Positions 55,501 through 64,000 of a DNA stretch of 64,000 nucleotides are shown here, piece by piece (the first letter of the stretch is position 1; every line of letters begins with the position of its first letter). Source of the DNA: Amblyornis subalaris (Eukaryota; Chordata; Aves; Passeriformes; Ptilonorhynchidae); NCBI GenBank assembly GCA_018881555.1, contig JACAXG010000014.1:9427972-9491971 (forward strand), given 5' to 3'. The translations under genes were made by a program, and so were the position numbers. The notes below the pieces were generated by a model that made no database searches, had not been told where the DNA came from, and worked only from the letters and a program-made list of their open reading frames with translations.

Positions 55501-57560
55501 CGGTGGGCAGGGGGGGAATTGGCACTCAGGGACGGTGGAGGCGCCGCCGCAGCCCGCGCCTCCCGCCGGCAGGGGGCCCCCCCGCGCCGCCACGCGCGCG
55601 GCCGCCGTTCAAACCGCGCGCCACTCTCCGCGCCCCGCTGATTGGCCGGTGGCCAGCGCGGCGCCCCGCGGGCTGCCGGGAGCTGTAGTCCCGACGGGGG
55701 CGGCGCGGCGGACTCCGGCTCCCAGGGCCGCACGTGGTGGGCGCCCCGCGGCACCGGCCGGGGGCGGCGCCCGGGCGGGGCNGGACCCCCCCCCCCAATC
55801 CCCGCCTCCCGGGAGCACTCCGGACGACGAGGCGAGACCACGGAGAACGGCCCCGGTGCCTCGGCGCTTGTTGGGGGTGCGGGGGGGTCACCTTGCCGCC
55901 GTGCGCGCCTCCGCCCGCCCTGCAGCGCGGACCCTTGTCCGCTCCCGGGAGGGCGAGCCGGAGACGAGGCCCCTTCCCGCACGCAGTAAAGGGCAGGGGA
56001 AGGTTAACGGCAAACTTGGCCCCGTTCCCCCGGGGAAGGATGGGGATCGAACAGCCTCGCCGCTTCCCGGCAGCGGGAGAGCCGGAGGCGGCGGGGACCG
56101 AGCACNGGAGCGGAGGCAGGGCAGGCGGGATGCGGGCACGGCTGCGGGAACGGGAAACAGAAGTGAAATCGAAATCTGCCAGAAACGGCGTTTTGTCGGT
56201 TGTTTTTCATAAANCCTCCTCCCCGTCAGTTTTTTTTTTTCCTTCAGCCGCGCTTCCCCCGGGAGCGGCGCGACCCGNGGCCGGCCGGGGCGCAGGGTGA
56301 GGAGGCCGCCGGGCACGTCCGCCGCCGCCTTCCCACGCACCGGCCCGGGTCGGGTCTCCCCGCAACTTTCCCGGCCGCGGCCCCGGGCTCACCGGGGCGC
56401 ANCGCGGCCGCTCGGGGAGCGCAGTCCCCTCGGGGGACGCTCCGCCGCGGCTCGCAGACAAAGGCGTGCGCCGGAACCCGCAGCGGGGGCTCCCGGGAGA
56501 GCCTCTCCCGCCCGGTACCCGCGCTCCACAACCGCTTCCCATCACCTCCAGCACCGACTCGCAAAGTTATCCCGCTGCGAGCAGCTCGNTCCAGGGCCGG
56601 CGCCCCAAGCCCCGCCGCCCCAGCTCACCGGGGCATCTCCAGTATGGGGGTGCCCTCATCGGGGTAACTCTGAAAATAGCAAAGGCCCCCCCCGGGACAT
56701 CTCCGGGGCACCCTCTACTCCCCCGACCTCCGTGGGCGACTCCAANACAGCACCCCCCCCATTCGGGGCAGTTCCGATACCGCAACTGCCCCCCCCCTCC
56801 TTCCGGGGGGCAACGCCAAAAACGCAACTGCCCCCCGCACACTCCAGGGGTAACACCAACACAGCAATCGCCCCTCCCGCATCAACCGGGTGCAACTCCG
56901 AAATAGCAACCGCCCGCCCACCCCGCTTTTCGGTAGCAACTCCACAACAGTCACTGCGCCCCCCCTCCACCCCTCCGGTGCGTGTTCCGGAGCGCTTCCC
57001 CCGACACCCCCCCGCAGGGACGGGGCCGAGCGGGACACAAGTTTGACGGGGCTGTCAAGCTCCCGCACCGCGGACTGAATGAGCGAGCGCTGCCGGGTGC
57101 CAAGGCACAGCCGTGCGTGTCCCCCCCCGGGCTCCCCGAGCTCCTCCGCAGCNGGACGGCCGGCTGCCGTTCCCGCGAAGGCGGGAGGGAGCGGGACGCG
57201 GAACGGCGGGGCTCGGCAGCACCGGCGAAGGCGGTGAGCACGTTTCCCGCACGCTGTAGACAAAGGAACGGCGCTGGCAGCTCCGCACGGCGAGCGCGGC
57301 GGCGCCGGCTCCGCACCGCGCCGCGCCGCTAACTTCAACGCGAGGGACGGAGAGGGAAGGGGGAGAAAGGAGAGGGCGGGAGGGGCTGGGGGCAAAAAAA
57401 AAAATTAAAAAAAAACCACACAAAAGGAAAAAATCGCCAAAAATCGCTTGGGAAAAAAAAATTAAAACGGAGGAAAAAAAGCCGTTGAGAGGAGACGAGT
57501 CGGCGGGTCGCTCACCTTGGCGGAGATCTCGGCGCTGGTGTCCACGGCCGCGTCGGACAT
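49514..57560 (-). CDS. PTMA: PTMA, prothymosin alpha, 5 coding exons
   Basis: Prothymosin alpha is a small, disordered, extremely acidic nuclear protein that binds histone H1 and other chromatin factors, supports proliferation and limits apoptosome formation; its N-terminal 28 residues after Met give thymosin alpha-1. Joining (minus strand) 57560-57516, 53466-53395, 52713-52617, 50071-49998 and 49561-49514 gives 111 codons plus TAG, the length of human isoform 1. Visible landmarks are MSDAAVDTSAEISAK, DLKEKKEVVEETENGRDAP, NEENGEQEADNEVDEEEE, the acidic core, TGKRAAEDDE, and the basic nuclear signal KKQK (103-106) before TDEDD. The DDVD caspase site is kept. All junctions are GT-AG in phase. 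The start is fixed by the conserved N terminus. The promoter has TATA and twin CCAAT boxes; a CACGTG site lies in intron 1. Confidence 0.97.
49562..49997 (-). other. PTMA intron 4
   Basis: A 436-base GT-AG intron (donor gtagga, acceptor ctcag). Nothing else was recognised except a CACGTG word near 49972-49977. Confidence 0.85.
49998..50071 (-). CDS. PTMA: PTMA coding exon 4
   Basis: Seventy-four bases encode EEEDGDDDDEAEGATGKRA through AEDDE. The acceptor is ccatgcag and the donor GAG|gtagga. It ends the acidic core and starts the C-terminal KRAAEDDE region. Confidence 0.97.
50072..52616 (-). other. PTMA intron 3
   Basis: A 2.5-kb GT-AG intron. I recognised no exon, RNA gene or mobile element in it. 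Confidence 0.85.
52617..52713 (-). CDS. PTMA: PTMA coding exon 3 with tandem acceptor
   Basis: Ninety-seven bases encode ENEENGEQEADNEVDEEEEE and then the glutamate-rich core GGEEEDEEEEGD. The intron ends AAG|GAG on the minus strand, so splicing at 52714/52713 keeps Glu40 and splicing three bases later at 52711/52710 drops it. Donor: GATG|gtaact. Confidence 0.96.
52714..53394 (-). other. PTMA intron 2
   Basis: A 681-base GT-AG intron whose acceptor is the tandem AAGGAG. No other feature was seen. Confidence 0.85.
53395..53466 (-). CDS. PTMA: PTMA coding exon 2
   Basis: Seventy-two bases, exactly 24 codons, encode DLKEKKEVVEETENGRDAP and ANGNA. It completes the thymosin alpha-1 peptide (ending at Asn29). 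Acceptor ccttccag, donor gtgagt. Confidence 0.97.
55731..55736. promoter_or_regulatory. CACGTG E-box in PTMA intron 1 (candidate MYC site)
   Basis: A perfect canonical E-box lies about 1.8 kb downstream of the PTMA start codon. The human PTMA gene is a known MYC target through an E-box in its first intron, so conserved function is likely but inferred. Confidence 0.6.
56630..56990. repeat. Diverged GC-rich minisatellite, unit about 40-45 bp, in PTMA intron 1
   Basis: A motif of the form ggggcaactcc-aaa-tagcaac-tgcccccccc recurs with starts near 56661, 56705, 56732, 56765, 56805, 56847, 56888, 56932 and 56977. Most intervals are 40-45 bp. Units are well diverged but each keeps the G-run, the 'aactcc' core and a C-run. 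Confidence 0.8.
57516..57560 (-). CDS. PTMA: PTMA coding exon 1
   Basis: Forty-five bases encode MSDAAVDTSAEISAK, the N terminus of thymosin alpha-1. The ATG complement is at 57558-57560; donor AAG|gtgagc. Confidence 0.97.
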
Positions 57561-57678
57561 GGCGGGGGCGTGCGGGGNTGTGTCGCGCGGGGCTGCGGCG
57601 GCGCGGGCGGGCGGGCAGAACAATGCCAAGATGGCTTTGCGCGAGCCAGTGGAGACTCACGCGGCGCCGCCGGCCCCT

Positions 57679-57763
57679 CTTATAGAGCCGGGGGGCGGCG
57701 CGCGCGCTGCCCCGCGCCGCGCCCCATTGGCCGCGCGCGCCGCGGCCGCCGGGCGCCCATTGG
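57679..57763 (-). promoter_or_regulatory. PTMA: PTMA core promoter: TATA box and two CCAAT boxes
   Basis: On the minus strand TATAAG (57679-57684) lies about 120 bp before the start codon, placing the transcription start near 57650. Two CCAAT boxes (plus-strand ATTGG at 57726-57730 and 57759-57763) stand 33 bp apart upstream of it, a spacing typical of NF-Y promoters. Confidence 0.7.
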
Positions 57764-57789
57764 CCGCGGCGCAAACAATGGGGCACGGC

Positions 57790-59460
57790 CGCTTAAAGGA
57801 GCCGGCGAGCGCCGCCACTGCGGTGATGAGTTGGGGTCCGGCCTCAGCGTGTGGGCNAGGCGCGGAGCGGCGGGGAGCGGGGCCACGCCCCCCTGGCGCT
57901 GCCCCCGCCCCCGCCACCTCCGGCCCGCCCTGTTAGGCGGCGAGCGGGAGGGGAGGGAGTGAGGGGGGAGTTCTCGCCGCGCCTGCGGAGGGGAAATAAT
58001 AAGAGTTAAAAATAAGAATAATAACAGTAATGCGGGAGAACCGGCGCTACCCTCCCCCACCCCGCTCCCACGGGGCCGCCCGTGGTGCTGGGGCAGCCCC
58101 ATCCCCTCGGTACCCCGCTAGCCCCCTTCGTCCCTACCGCGCCGTGTTTTCGGCGCCTCGCGGAAACTTTGGCCACAACCGCGGCCGCCCCCGGAGGGAG
58201 CGGGGAGGGGCGGCCCGCCCAGCCCGCCGCTCAGAAATGCGGGATTCCCACCCGTTTGCTTTGCTTATTTTACAGAAAAAAAACGCACCCAAGCTGCATC
58301 ACCGCCCCCCCCCAACCCCCCCAACGGGAGTTCAGGGCTTGAGGCGCACCAGGAGCTTCCCGGCGCTCGCCGCTTCGCAACCTCCCATTACACGGCCGGG
58401 CCCCTCATGCCGCGCCCGCGGGTATCGGGGTCGCTTCTGCCCCCCTTCACACCCTGGGGTAACCGGGCACCGAGGCGGCGAGTGAGTGGCTCTGCCACAC
58501 TCAAGATGGCGCCGAGAGCCCTTCGCGGGGTAATTACACGGTGTTGCCACCCTCCGGGAGCCGCTCCGCCGCCTTCAAGGCCCCCGCGGGCGAGGCAGTG
58601 GCGCACGTGAATGGCCCGCGGTGCGGAAAGCGCGAAGGAAAGGGCGAAGGGGTACGAAAAACGCCCCTCCACACGGAGCAGCGCGGCTGCCACACTCAAC
58701 ATGGCCGCCGGATCGAGGCAGAAGTTGTCCTCGGAGGGCGGGATATAGGGATCGAGCGATGCGGATTCGCCGGCAGCGCCGGGCGAACACTGTGCTGACG
58801 CTTTGCGGCTTCTTATTGGCTGAGCCGCCTGTCTGTCTATGGCGAAGTGGTTTTGAAAACCCGGAGGCGGCTCGAGGCGGAGCTGTGGAGCGGAGCTGGG
58901 GCTGCCCGCCCGGGGGTCTGGGTGGGGGCTGCACTGGGCAGGAGAGCGCTGCTCTCGGCTGCTGAGAGCCTCACTGCTCCGGGGGTGTTCCCCCCACGGC
59001 TTCAGGAGAGCTGCGGAGAAGCCGTGGCAGCCCTCACACCGTCTGGCACCAGGCGTCGCGGCACGAGGCGTCATGGCGCCGGCATCCCTTGCCCCGTTCC
59101 CACACGCGCCCGGCGGCTGGATAGAGAGCCANGGCCCCGCTTCCAGGACAAAATGTCCCTCCCACAAAGGCCAGCAGCACCACAAACAGGCTGGTCGCTG
59201 CCTGGGTGCACTATGGATCGGTTTTCTCCTCAATCTCCGCGCCCTGCCCCTCGTGGGAGCAGCCCTGAGGGGATGGCGGCGTGGGGCCGGGGGTCAGGGC
59301 CGCAGGGCCGTGGCGGGAGCGGGAAGCACCGCGGCGGCTGAGACCTCACGGCGGCCGCTGACCCTCGGGCTGACCTCGTGCCGGGGCCAGCCACCCCCGG
59401 CCCCAGGGGCTGCGACCCCACGAGCAACTCTCGCTTCGGATCGCAGGCGCTGTCGACACA
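57790..59460. promoter_or_regulatory. Second CpG island upstream of PTMA
   Basis: CpG-rich DNA with a CACGTG at 58604-58609, a CCAAT-type ATTGG near 58815 and two near-identical YY1-like elements at 58492-58514 and 58687-58710. Both overlap an ATG on the plus strand that opens only a short frame. It may be a distal PTMA promoter part or the start of a divergent noncoding transcript. Confidence 0.45.
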
Positions 59461-59516
59461 GCAGTGCCCCGCGCCCGGCAGTTGGGCACCGCCGGTGTTT
59501 TTGTCAGGAGGGGCCT

Positions 59517-59617
59517 TTTAGGGACGATGGATTCCTCGCGTTGGGACCTTTTGGGGACGATGGATTCCTCGCGTTGGGACCTTTTGGGGACGATGGATTT
59601 CTCACGTTGGATGTCCC
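59517..59617. repeat. 33-bp tandem repeat, three copies
   Basis: The word gacgatggatt recurs at 59523, 59556 and 59589, exactly 33 bp apart. The first two units are almost identical and the third has a few changes. Because 33 is a multiple of three, open frames pass through it on both strands; I do not take it as coding. Confidence 0.9.
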
Positions 59618-59619
59618 GC

Positions 59620-62600
59620 TCTGACCTGGCGGCAAGGTCGGGCGGGAGCAGGGCGAGAGCTTCTGCATGCACTCAGGGGAAGGAGAGGGCTGTGGAAACC
59701 GGGATTTCTGGTCGCTGCTGGCTACGCCTCTCGCTTGGAGTGTTCGAGACAAGGGCAGCTGCTATTCCCGGAGACAGGATTCAGTGGGCTTGGGGCAGGT
59801 TGCTCGCTGGGCTGGAGGCAGGAGCGCCCTCTGCCACAGCCCAGCCGGGAGCTGGCGGGCGGCGAGTCTCGAAATGCATCCGAAAGAGGAAAAAAAAAAA
59901 AACACCCAAGCCCAGCCCGAAAAAAAAAAAAGCACTTCTGCTATAACTTGGCTTTAATGCGTGCCTTCTCCTCAAACTAGGGATGTTCCTTTGGGCTTAG
60001 GATTCCCACGTTTTAGGAAGGGTTTAAAAAAAGAAAATGAGATGTAGGATATTTCAGGAAGAAAATTCGGAATCTAGGAATTCTCAAGGGATGGTCACAC
60101 CAGGATCTCACAGAGGACAGGGGGCGGGGGGGGGGGGGGGGTGGGAGGGTCGGAGATAAAAAAAACAACCAAGCCTGCAGTGGAAGTAAAACTGCCTTAA
60201 ACCACTCCGCGTCGGAAATCCATGTATAGCCCTTGCTGCCGTCCCTCCGTGCAGCGGGATAACCCGGCTGGCGAGTGCCTGTACGCGTAAGGCAGGGAGA
60301 AGCAGGCTCAGCTCGGCGCTTTATGGCTCAGCAGTCCAAAAAGAAACAACAGCAACAAAAACTGTTGCCTGTAAAATGCAGCTGCTGCTTTACCTCTTCT
60401 CCACCCCTCCCGGCTGCCGGGGCTGGGGAGCGGCTCCGCAGGGAGCAGAGAGAGGAGGAGGGTGGAAGGGGACTTTGCCAAAGTGTCCGAGCATCGGGGA
60501 CAGAAGTTTCCAGGGCTGAGCTCTGCTTGGGACCTCGTTCCGTCTGCGGCAGGCGATTGCTTTGGCAAAGGAGCCGAGGTGCTGGAGGAGGCGGTAGGAG
60601 TTTTCCCTCCTCACCGGCCGTTTCCCTAGCTCAGCAAGTAGCAGCCTCTCTAATCCCCGGCGAAGATCATGCTGCTCGGGCGATTATTTCATCGCGGCAA
60701 GCTGCTCCTCGGAGGAAATTCTCATTACGCTCTTCGGAGAGGCAAGGGAGGGGCGACTGTCACTCAGCTGCTCTGGAAAAAACAGAGGGATGAGCCTGCA
60801 GCATCCCCGGGCTCCAGCGCACGAGACGCGGTAGTGTTTCTAGGTCAGGCTGGTGATGCGGGACATGAAGCCGGCAGAGATGACATCCTGGCTGTGTCAC
60901 CTTCTGTTCCTCGATGGGCAAGGGTTGCACATGGGGGCCAGGGCTTGGTGGACATTTTTGCTGGAGGAGCACTGCTAGGGGGCATGGAGAGCGATGGGGA
61001 GGTGGGAAGGAGCTTCATGTGTGCTCACAGGAGGGAGGGGAGGTGTGTAGGGAACTGGAGCTGGCTCATGGATCCAAAAAGTATCTTTGAGAGACTGTGG
61101 GGCCAAGGCTGAGACCTTGCTGCAGGAGGCAGCGACTGTGTTGGAGAGCACCGGCTGCCCCAACTGCTGATGGCAGCCCTCCTCCCCATGTCCTGGGCTG
61201 CTGCTCCTCTGTCCATCCCCACAAATCACGTAAACAGGCGGGAGCGGGGCCCTGTGGCTCACTTTAATTAAGGCATGGAGACACCGACTTCGCCTTTCCC
61301 CAGAAGATTGCAAAAGGCCCAGGCGGGCCCCACACTGCAGCTCAGGGCCATCCCTGCTCTGACATGCGCTCTGCCCCCCGCGTTACAACACAGGGCTCTG
61401 ACTCACCGGCCGTTCCCAGCCCGCTGCTCCCTGAGCCTGTAGACATTACAGGGATCCCTCAAATGGATGTAGGGAGTCTGTCTGCTCTGTACTCCACTGC
61501 CAGCATCCACAGCTGGATGTGGCAGGCAGGACATGGCACAGTCCTTGGACCTCTGCATGGAGTGGCCAGAGTGAGGACAGCCTTCTAGAGGGATTATCCC
61601 CTGTGACCGGAGGATGTGAGAAAGGGAGCATGGCCTCTCCAAATCCTTTGACCCCACCAGGCAATGACACCATGGTCCCTTGATGCTCACTGGCTTCTCT
61701 GACTCCAGGAAGCCACCACCCTGCCTGGCTGAGAGGTGGTGGCAAGGCAGCTCCCTTTTCTACCTCACTCGGATGGGTGCTAGCAGGAGCCAGGGCCAGG
61801 TGGAGGGCAGCAAAATACCCCAGCATTGCTGCTAATCCTGCTCTTGGGTACAGGCAGAGTGGGGAACACAGTAGGGGGACCAGGGAAGCCTCCAGTTTGG
61901 GATGCTGGCTGTCCCAGGGAGCCCACAACAGCAGGAGTGGATCCAGCATCTCCTCCCTGGCTGCCAAGGGCCAGTGCTGCTGATGCCACAGTGCAGGAGC
62001 CGGCACTCACATCCCTGGCCTTCCCTGCTTGTCTGTTGGAACAACCTTGGCTCATTCCTGAGAGACTGCTGGAGCCCCATGGTGGGTTTAAAAACAGCAA
62101 AGTTGATTATTGCCTTTCTCTTAAAGAAGGGTGAGGAGGCCATTGAGGCAATCTACTCCAGAGGCAGGGCTAAGAGACCTGCGCTCCAGGACATGGGCTC
62201 AGTTAAGCTAGAACACAGTTGTTTCTCTCTTATTAAAGTTTTCTGGTTTTCCCCAGTTTGCAGGCTGGTTGTGACTACAAACTGTGGATCAGACTCAGAG
62301 CAAGGGCCCATGGCACGGTGATTACACACCCACACCCTGCCCCAGGCCTGAGCCTTGGGCCAGAGACAGGGTTTCGCTCCTCAGGGCTCCTGTCCCACTG
62401 CTCAGTGATGCACGGGAGAGATTTAAAAGGAGAGAGAAGAGAGGAAGGTGGGAGGGAGGAGGCGAGTCCAGATTCTCTTCCCTCCCTGCCTCTTCCCAGC
62501 ACTTTGCAAATACGACGTCTTTGCAATGTCTGCTGGAGGAGGGAAAACACCCCTTGCACGTGCCCGGTGCTGGAAATGTGTTTGGGCAGGGATTACTCCA

Positions 62601-62900
62601 TGGTGTGGCCAGCCCCAGGCACATGATCCCGATTGTGCCTTGATCTCTGTCCCCCTCCTCCCACTGTCCCCAGCAGGACACCACCCAGAGCCACCCCACA
62701 GGAGTCCCCACCCACGCAAGGCCACCCTCCTGCCCGAAGCCAGCCATGGACTGTCGATGACCGTCATCCTGCAGGGACAACTGTGGAGAGCCACAGCTCC
62801 TTCGTCTCATCCCTCCTTGCCGTGCTGGCACACCTGGGAGAAGACGGACACACAGCATGCACGCACACACTCACAAAACCAACCCCAAATCTGGATCAGT
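59620..62900. other. Intergenic DNA upstream of PTMA
   Basis: No gene recognised. It contains two A-runs near 59890-59930, a 16-base G homopolymer at 60126-60141, and moderately GC-rich sequence with overlapping random open frames. Confidence 0.55.
60121..60150. repeat. Poly(G) tract
   Basis: GGGGC is followed by sixteen G residues (60126-60141) and further GGG groups. It is a likely quadruplex former and a spot of probable length error in the assembly. Confidence 0.9.
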
Positions 62901-62904
62901 ATCA

Positions 62905-63180
62905 GAGAGAATTAATTACTGCCTCATGCATATTCAGATGAGAAACTCAGCTGAACCTGGCGGTGCCTTGGGCGGCCCTGCAAAAGAGAATTCCTCTGGA
63001 GAGATATAAATCACCGCTCCCCTCTATCGCTTTCCCCATGGAGCGCTACCTCCTGGGGAAGACTGAACCTTGATTTCCTTTTTTCCCTCCTTCTTCTTCG
63101 TTTTCAATCTGCGCGGGGCCCCTGTAATTACAATGGGCTGCTTTAGGGCTTGAGTTATTTATTGGGTAACAGGGACACAC
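62905..63180. promoter_or_regulatory. Possible conserved noncoding enhancer
   Basis: An AT-rich island in GC-rich surroundings has clustered developmental motifs: ttaatta (62913-62919), atgcatattca near 62926 resembling an octamer, and gtaattacaatggg near 63126 combining a homeodomain TAATTA and a SOX ACAATGG. I infer enhancer character from motif texture only. Confidence 0.3.
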
Positions 63181-64000
63181 CTACCCAGCTCCAGCCGCCT
63201 GCCTGCCCGCGTGTCGCGGCTTGTCCTGCCTACCCAGCAGTGCCTGCCATGCTGTGCCGTGCCATTCCGTGCCATGCCGCGCCATGCCGTGCTGCTTTAG
63301 CTCGAGACAGCACCAGCAGCAGCGGCAAACAGGGACCGCCGGCCCTACATGATCCACTAAAGGCACGTCCGTGGTGGTGTAGCCCCTGCGAGCAGGGGTG
63401 AGAGTCACACTCTCGTTTATTGCAAAACACCATCTCACACACACTTTTGGGATGCCACCAGAGCTCACACAGGTTGTGAAATCCTTGGCCCCATTTTACA
63501 GGTGGAGAAAGCGAGGCATGGAGCAGGGAAGTTATTTCCCGAGGGTCGTCTCCAGAGATCAGAAAAAGAACCCACTGCTCCAGCCAAGGTATGGCTGTGA
63601 AAGAAGGTGCTGGCCCAAGTGCTGAGCTCAATGTTTTGGCTGGTGGGGCCTGTCCTCTTGTGCCTCTGCTTTGCTTCCCGGTGGGGGTTGTCTGCCCAGC
63701 CCCAGCTCTGCATGCCCCTGCCCAACCCCACTCCCCCCACAGGCAGGCCTGTGCGCTCACAGGAGATGAGCACTCGGGGCTGGAGACCACATGGCTGGAG
63801 GCAATTAAATAATTGATGGACCAGAAGTCTCAAGCAGATACCGAATCTCCAGGGGCAGCATTTGAGAGGCAAAGCAGAGCCCCGGACAAGACCCTTCTCT
63901 CTGATATGATGCCAACATGTCTCATTTCTGCCCGGCGCTTCCGGTGGGCTGAAGATGTGGGGTGCCGTGGATGAGAGTGCTCCTCCACTTGTTTTCCAGC
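63181..64000. other. Intergenic DNA at the right edge
   Basis: Apart from a short array of imperfect 5-10-bp units of the type gtgcc/atgcc at 63236-63296, I see no gene, RNA or mobile element. Confidence 0.5.

Larger units (their letters stand above)
53467..57515 (-). other. PTMA intron 1
   Basis: This 4.0-kb intron is split in composition: its 3' part (53.5-55.4 kb) is ordinary, and its 5' part (55.5-57.5 kb) is a CpG island with a CACGTG E-box, a CCAAT box, a ZNF143-like site and a GC-rich minisatellite. Long open frames in the island on both strands reflect base composition and overlap each other. I recognise no exon in them. Confidence 0.8.
55480..57560. promoter_or_regulatory. CpG island over PTMA exon 1 and intron 1
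   Basis: The whole stretch is dense in CpG. Near its left side sit GATTGG (55640-55645), a ZNF143-like word GGGAGCTGTAGTCCCG (55678-55693) and CACGTG (55731-55736). Such a combination resembles a separate CpG-island promoter within the intron; whether it starts a transcript is unknown. Confidence 0.6.

Noticed and set aside
55413..56212. Long open frames on both strands in PTMA intron 1 (up to about 250 codons)
   Set aside because: They overlap in opposite directions, are rich in Arg, Pro, Gly and Ala as expected from CpG-island DNA, and match no protein known to me.
56297..57395. Open frames across the intron 1 minisatellite and the exon 1 region
   Set aside because: They follow the tandem repeat and GC composition. 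The true PTMA exon uses a different short frame with a clean donor.

Overview
This window is vertebrate nuclear DNA, most likely from a bird. It has two intron-containing protein genes with vertebrate sequences, truncated copies of CR1 LINEs (the dominant retroelement of birds and other sauropsids), GC-rich CpG islands and very few other repeats. The two genes, PDE6D and PTMA, are neighbours on human 2q37, so this is a conserved linkage block. About one isolated ambiguous base (n) per kilobase points to a draft consensus. No bacterial genes, CRISPR array, tRNA, rRNA or intact mobile element was seen.

Layout. 1-2290: intergenic DNA with two CR1 fragments lying tail to tail. 2290-3290: CpG island and promoter of PDE6D, probably shared with the divergent COPS7B, whose body would lie to the left outside the window (inferred from human gene order). 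2835-36965: PDE6D on the plus strand, five coding exons and 150 aa, with a 27.3-kb first intron and a 3' UTR to about 37500. 37500-48690: intergenic, turning GC-rich from 39.2 kb; it holds a CR1 copy, a CpG island with a possible first exon, short minisatellites, a degraded coding-looking patch at 45.1-46.4 kb and an array of seven inverted CCAAT boxes at 46.37-46.61 kb. 48700-57650: PTMA (prothymosin alpha) on the minus strand, five coding exons and 111 aa, with a TATA and twin-CCAAT promoter and a CpG-rich first intron. 57.7-64 kb: upstream of PTMA, with a second CpG island carrying a duplicated YY1-like element, a 33-bp minisatellite and a possible conserved enhancer near 63 kb.

The two proteins do different jobs. 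PDE6D is a cytosolic carrier of prenylated proteins (RAS, RHEB, PDE6 catalytic subunits, INPP5E); PTMA is a very acidic nuclear protein linked to chromatin and proliferation. They are transcribed toward each other and are neighbours by conserved synteny, not by a shared pathway. Every exon of both was placed by splice signals, reading phase and match to the known vertebrate protein.

The observations most worth checking are: PDE6D intron 1 has the signals of a U12-type (minor spliceosome) intron; PTMA intron 2 ends in a tandem acceptor that would add or drop one glutamate as in the two human isoforms; seven CCAAT boxes sit at mostly 31-bp spacing with a TATA box but no recognised gene; and PTMA intron 1 keeps a CACGTG E-box and contains a diverged GC-rich minisatellite. 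I found no wholly new multi-gene system.
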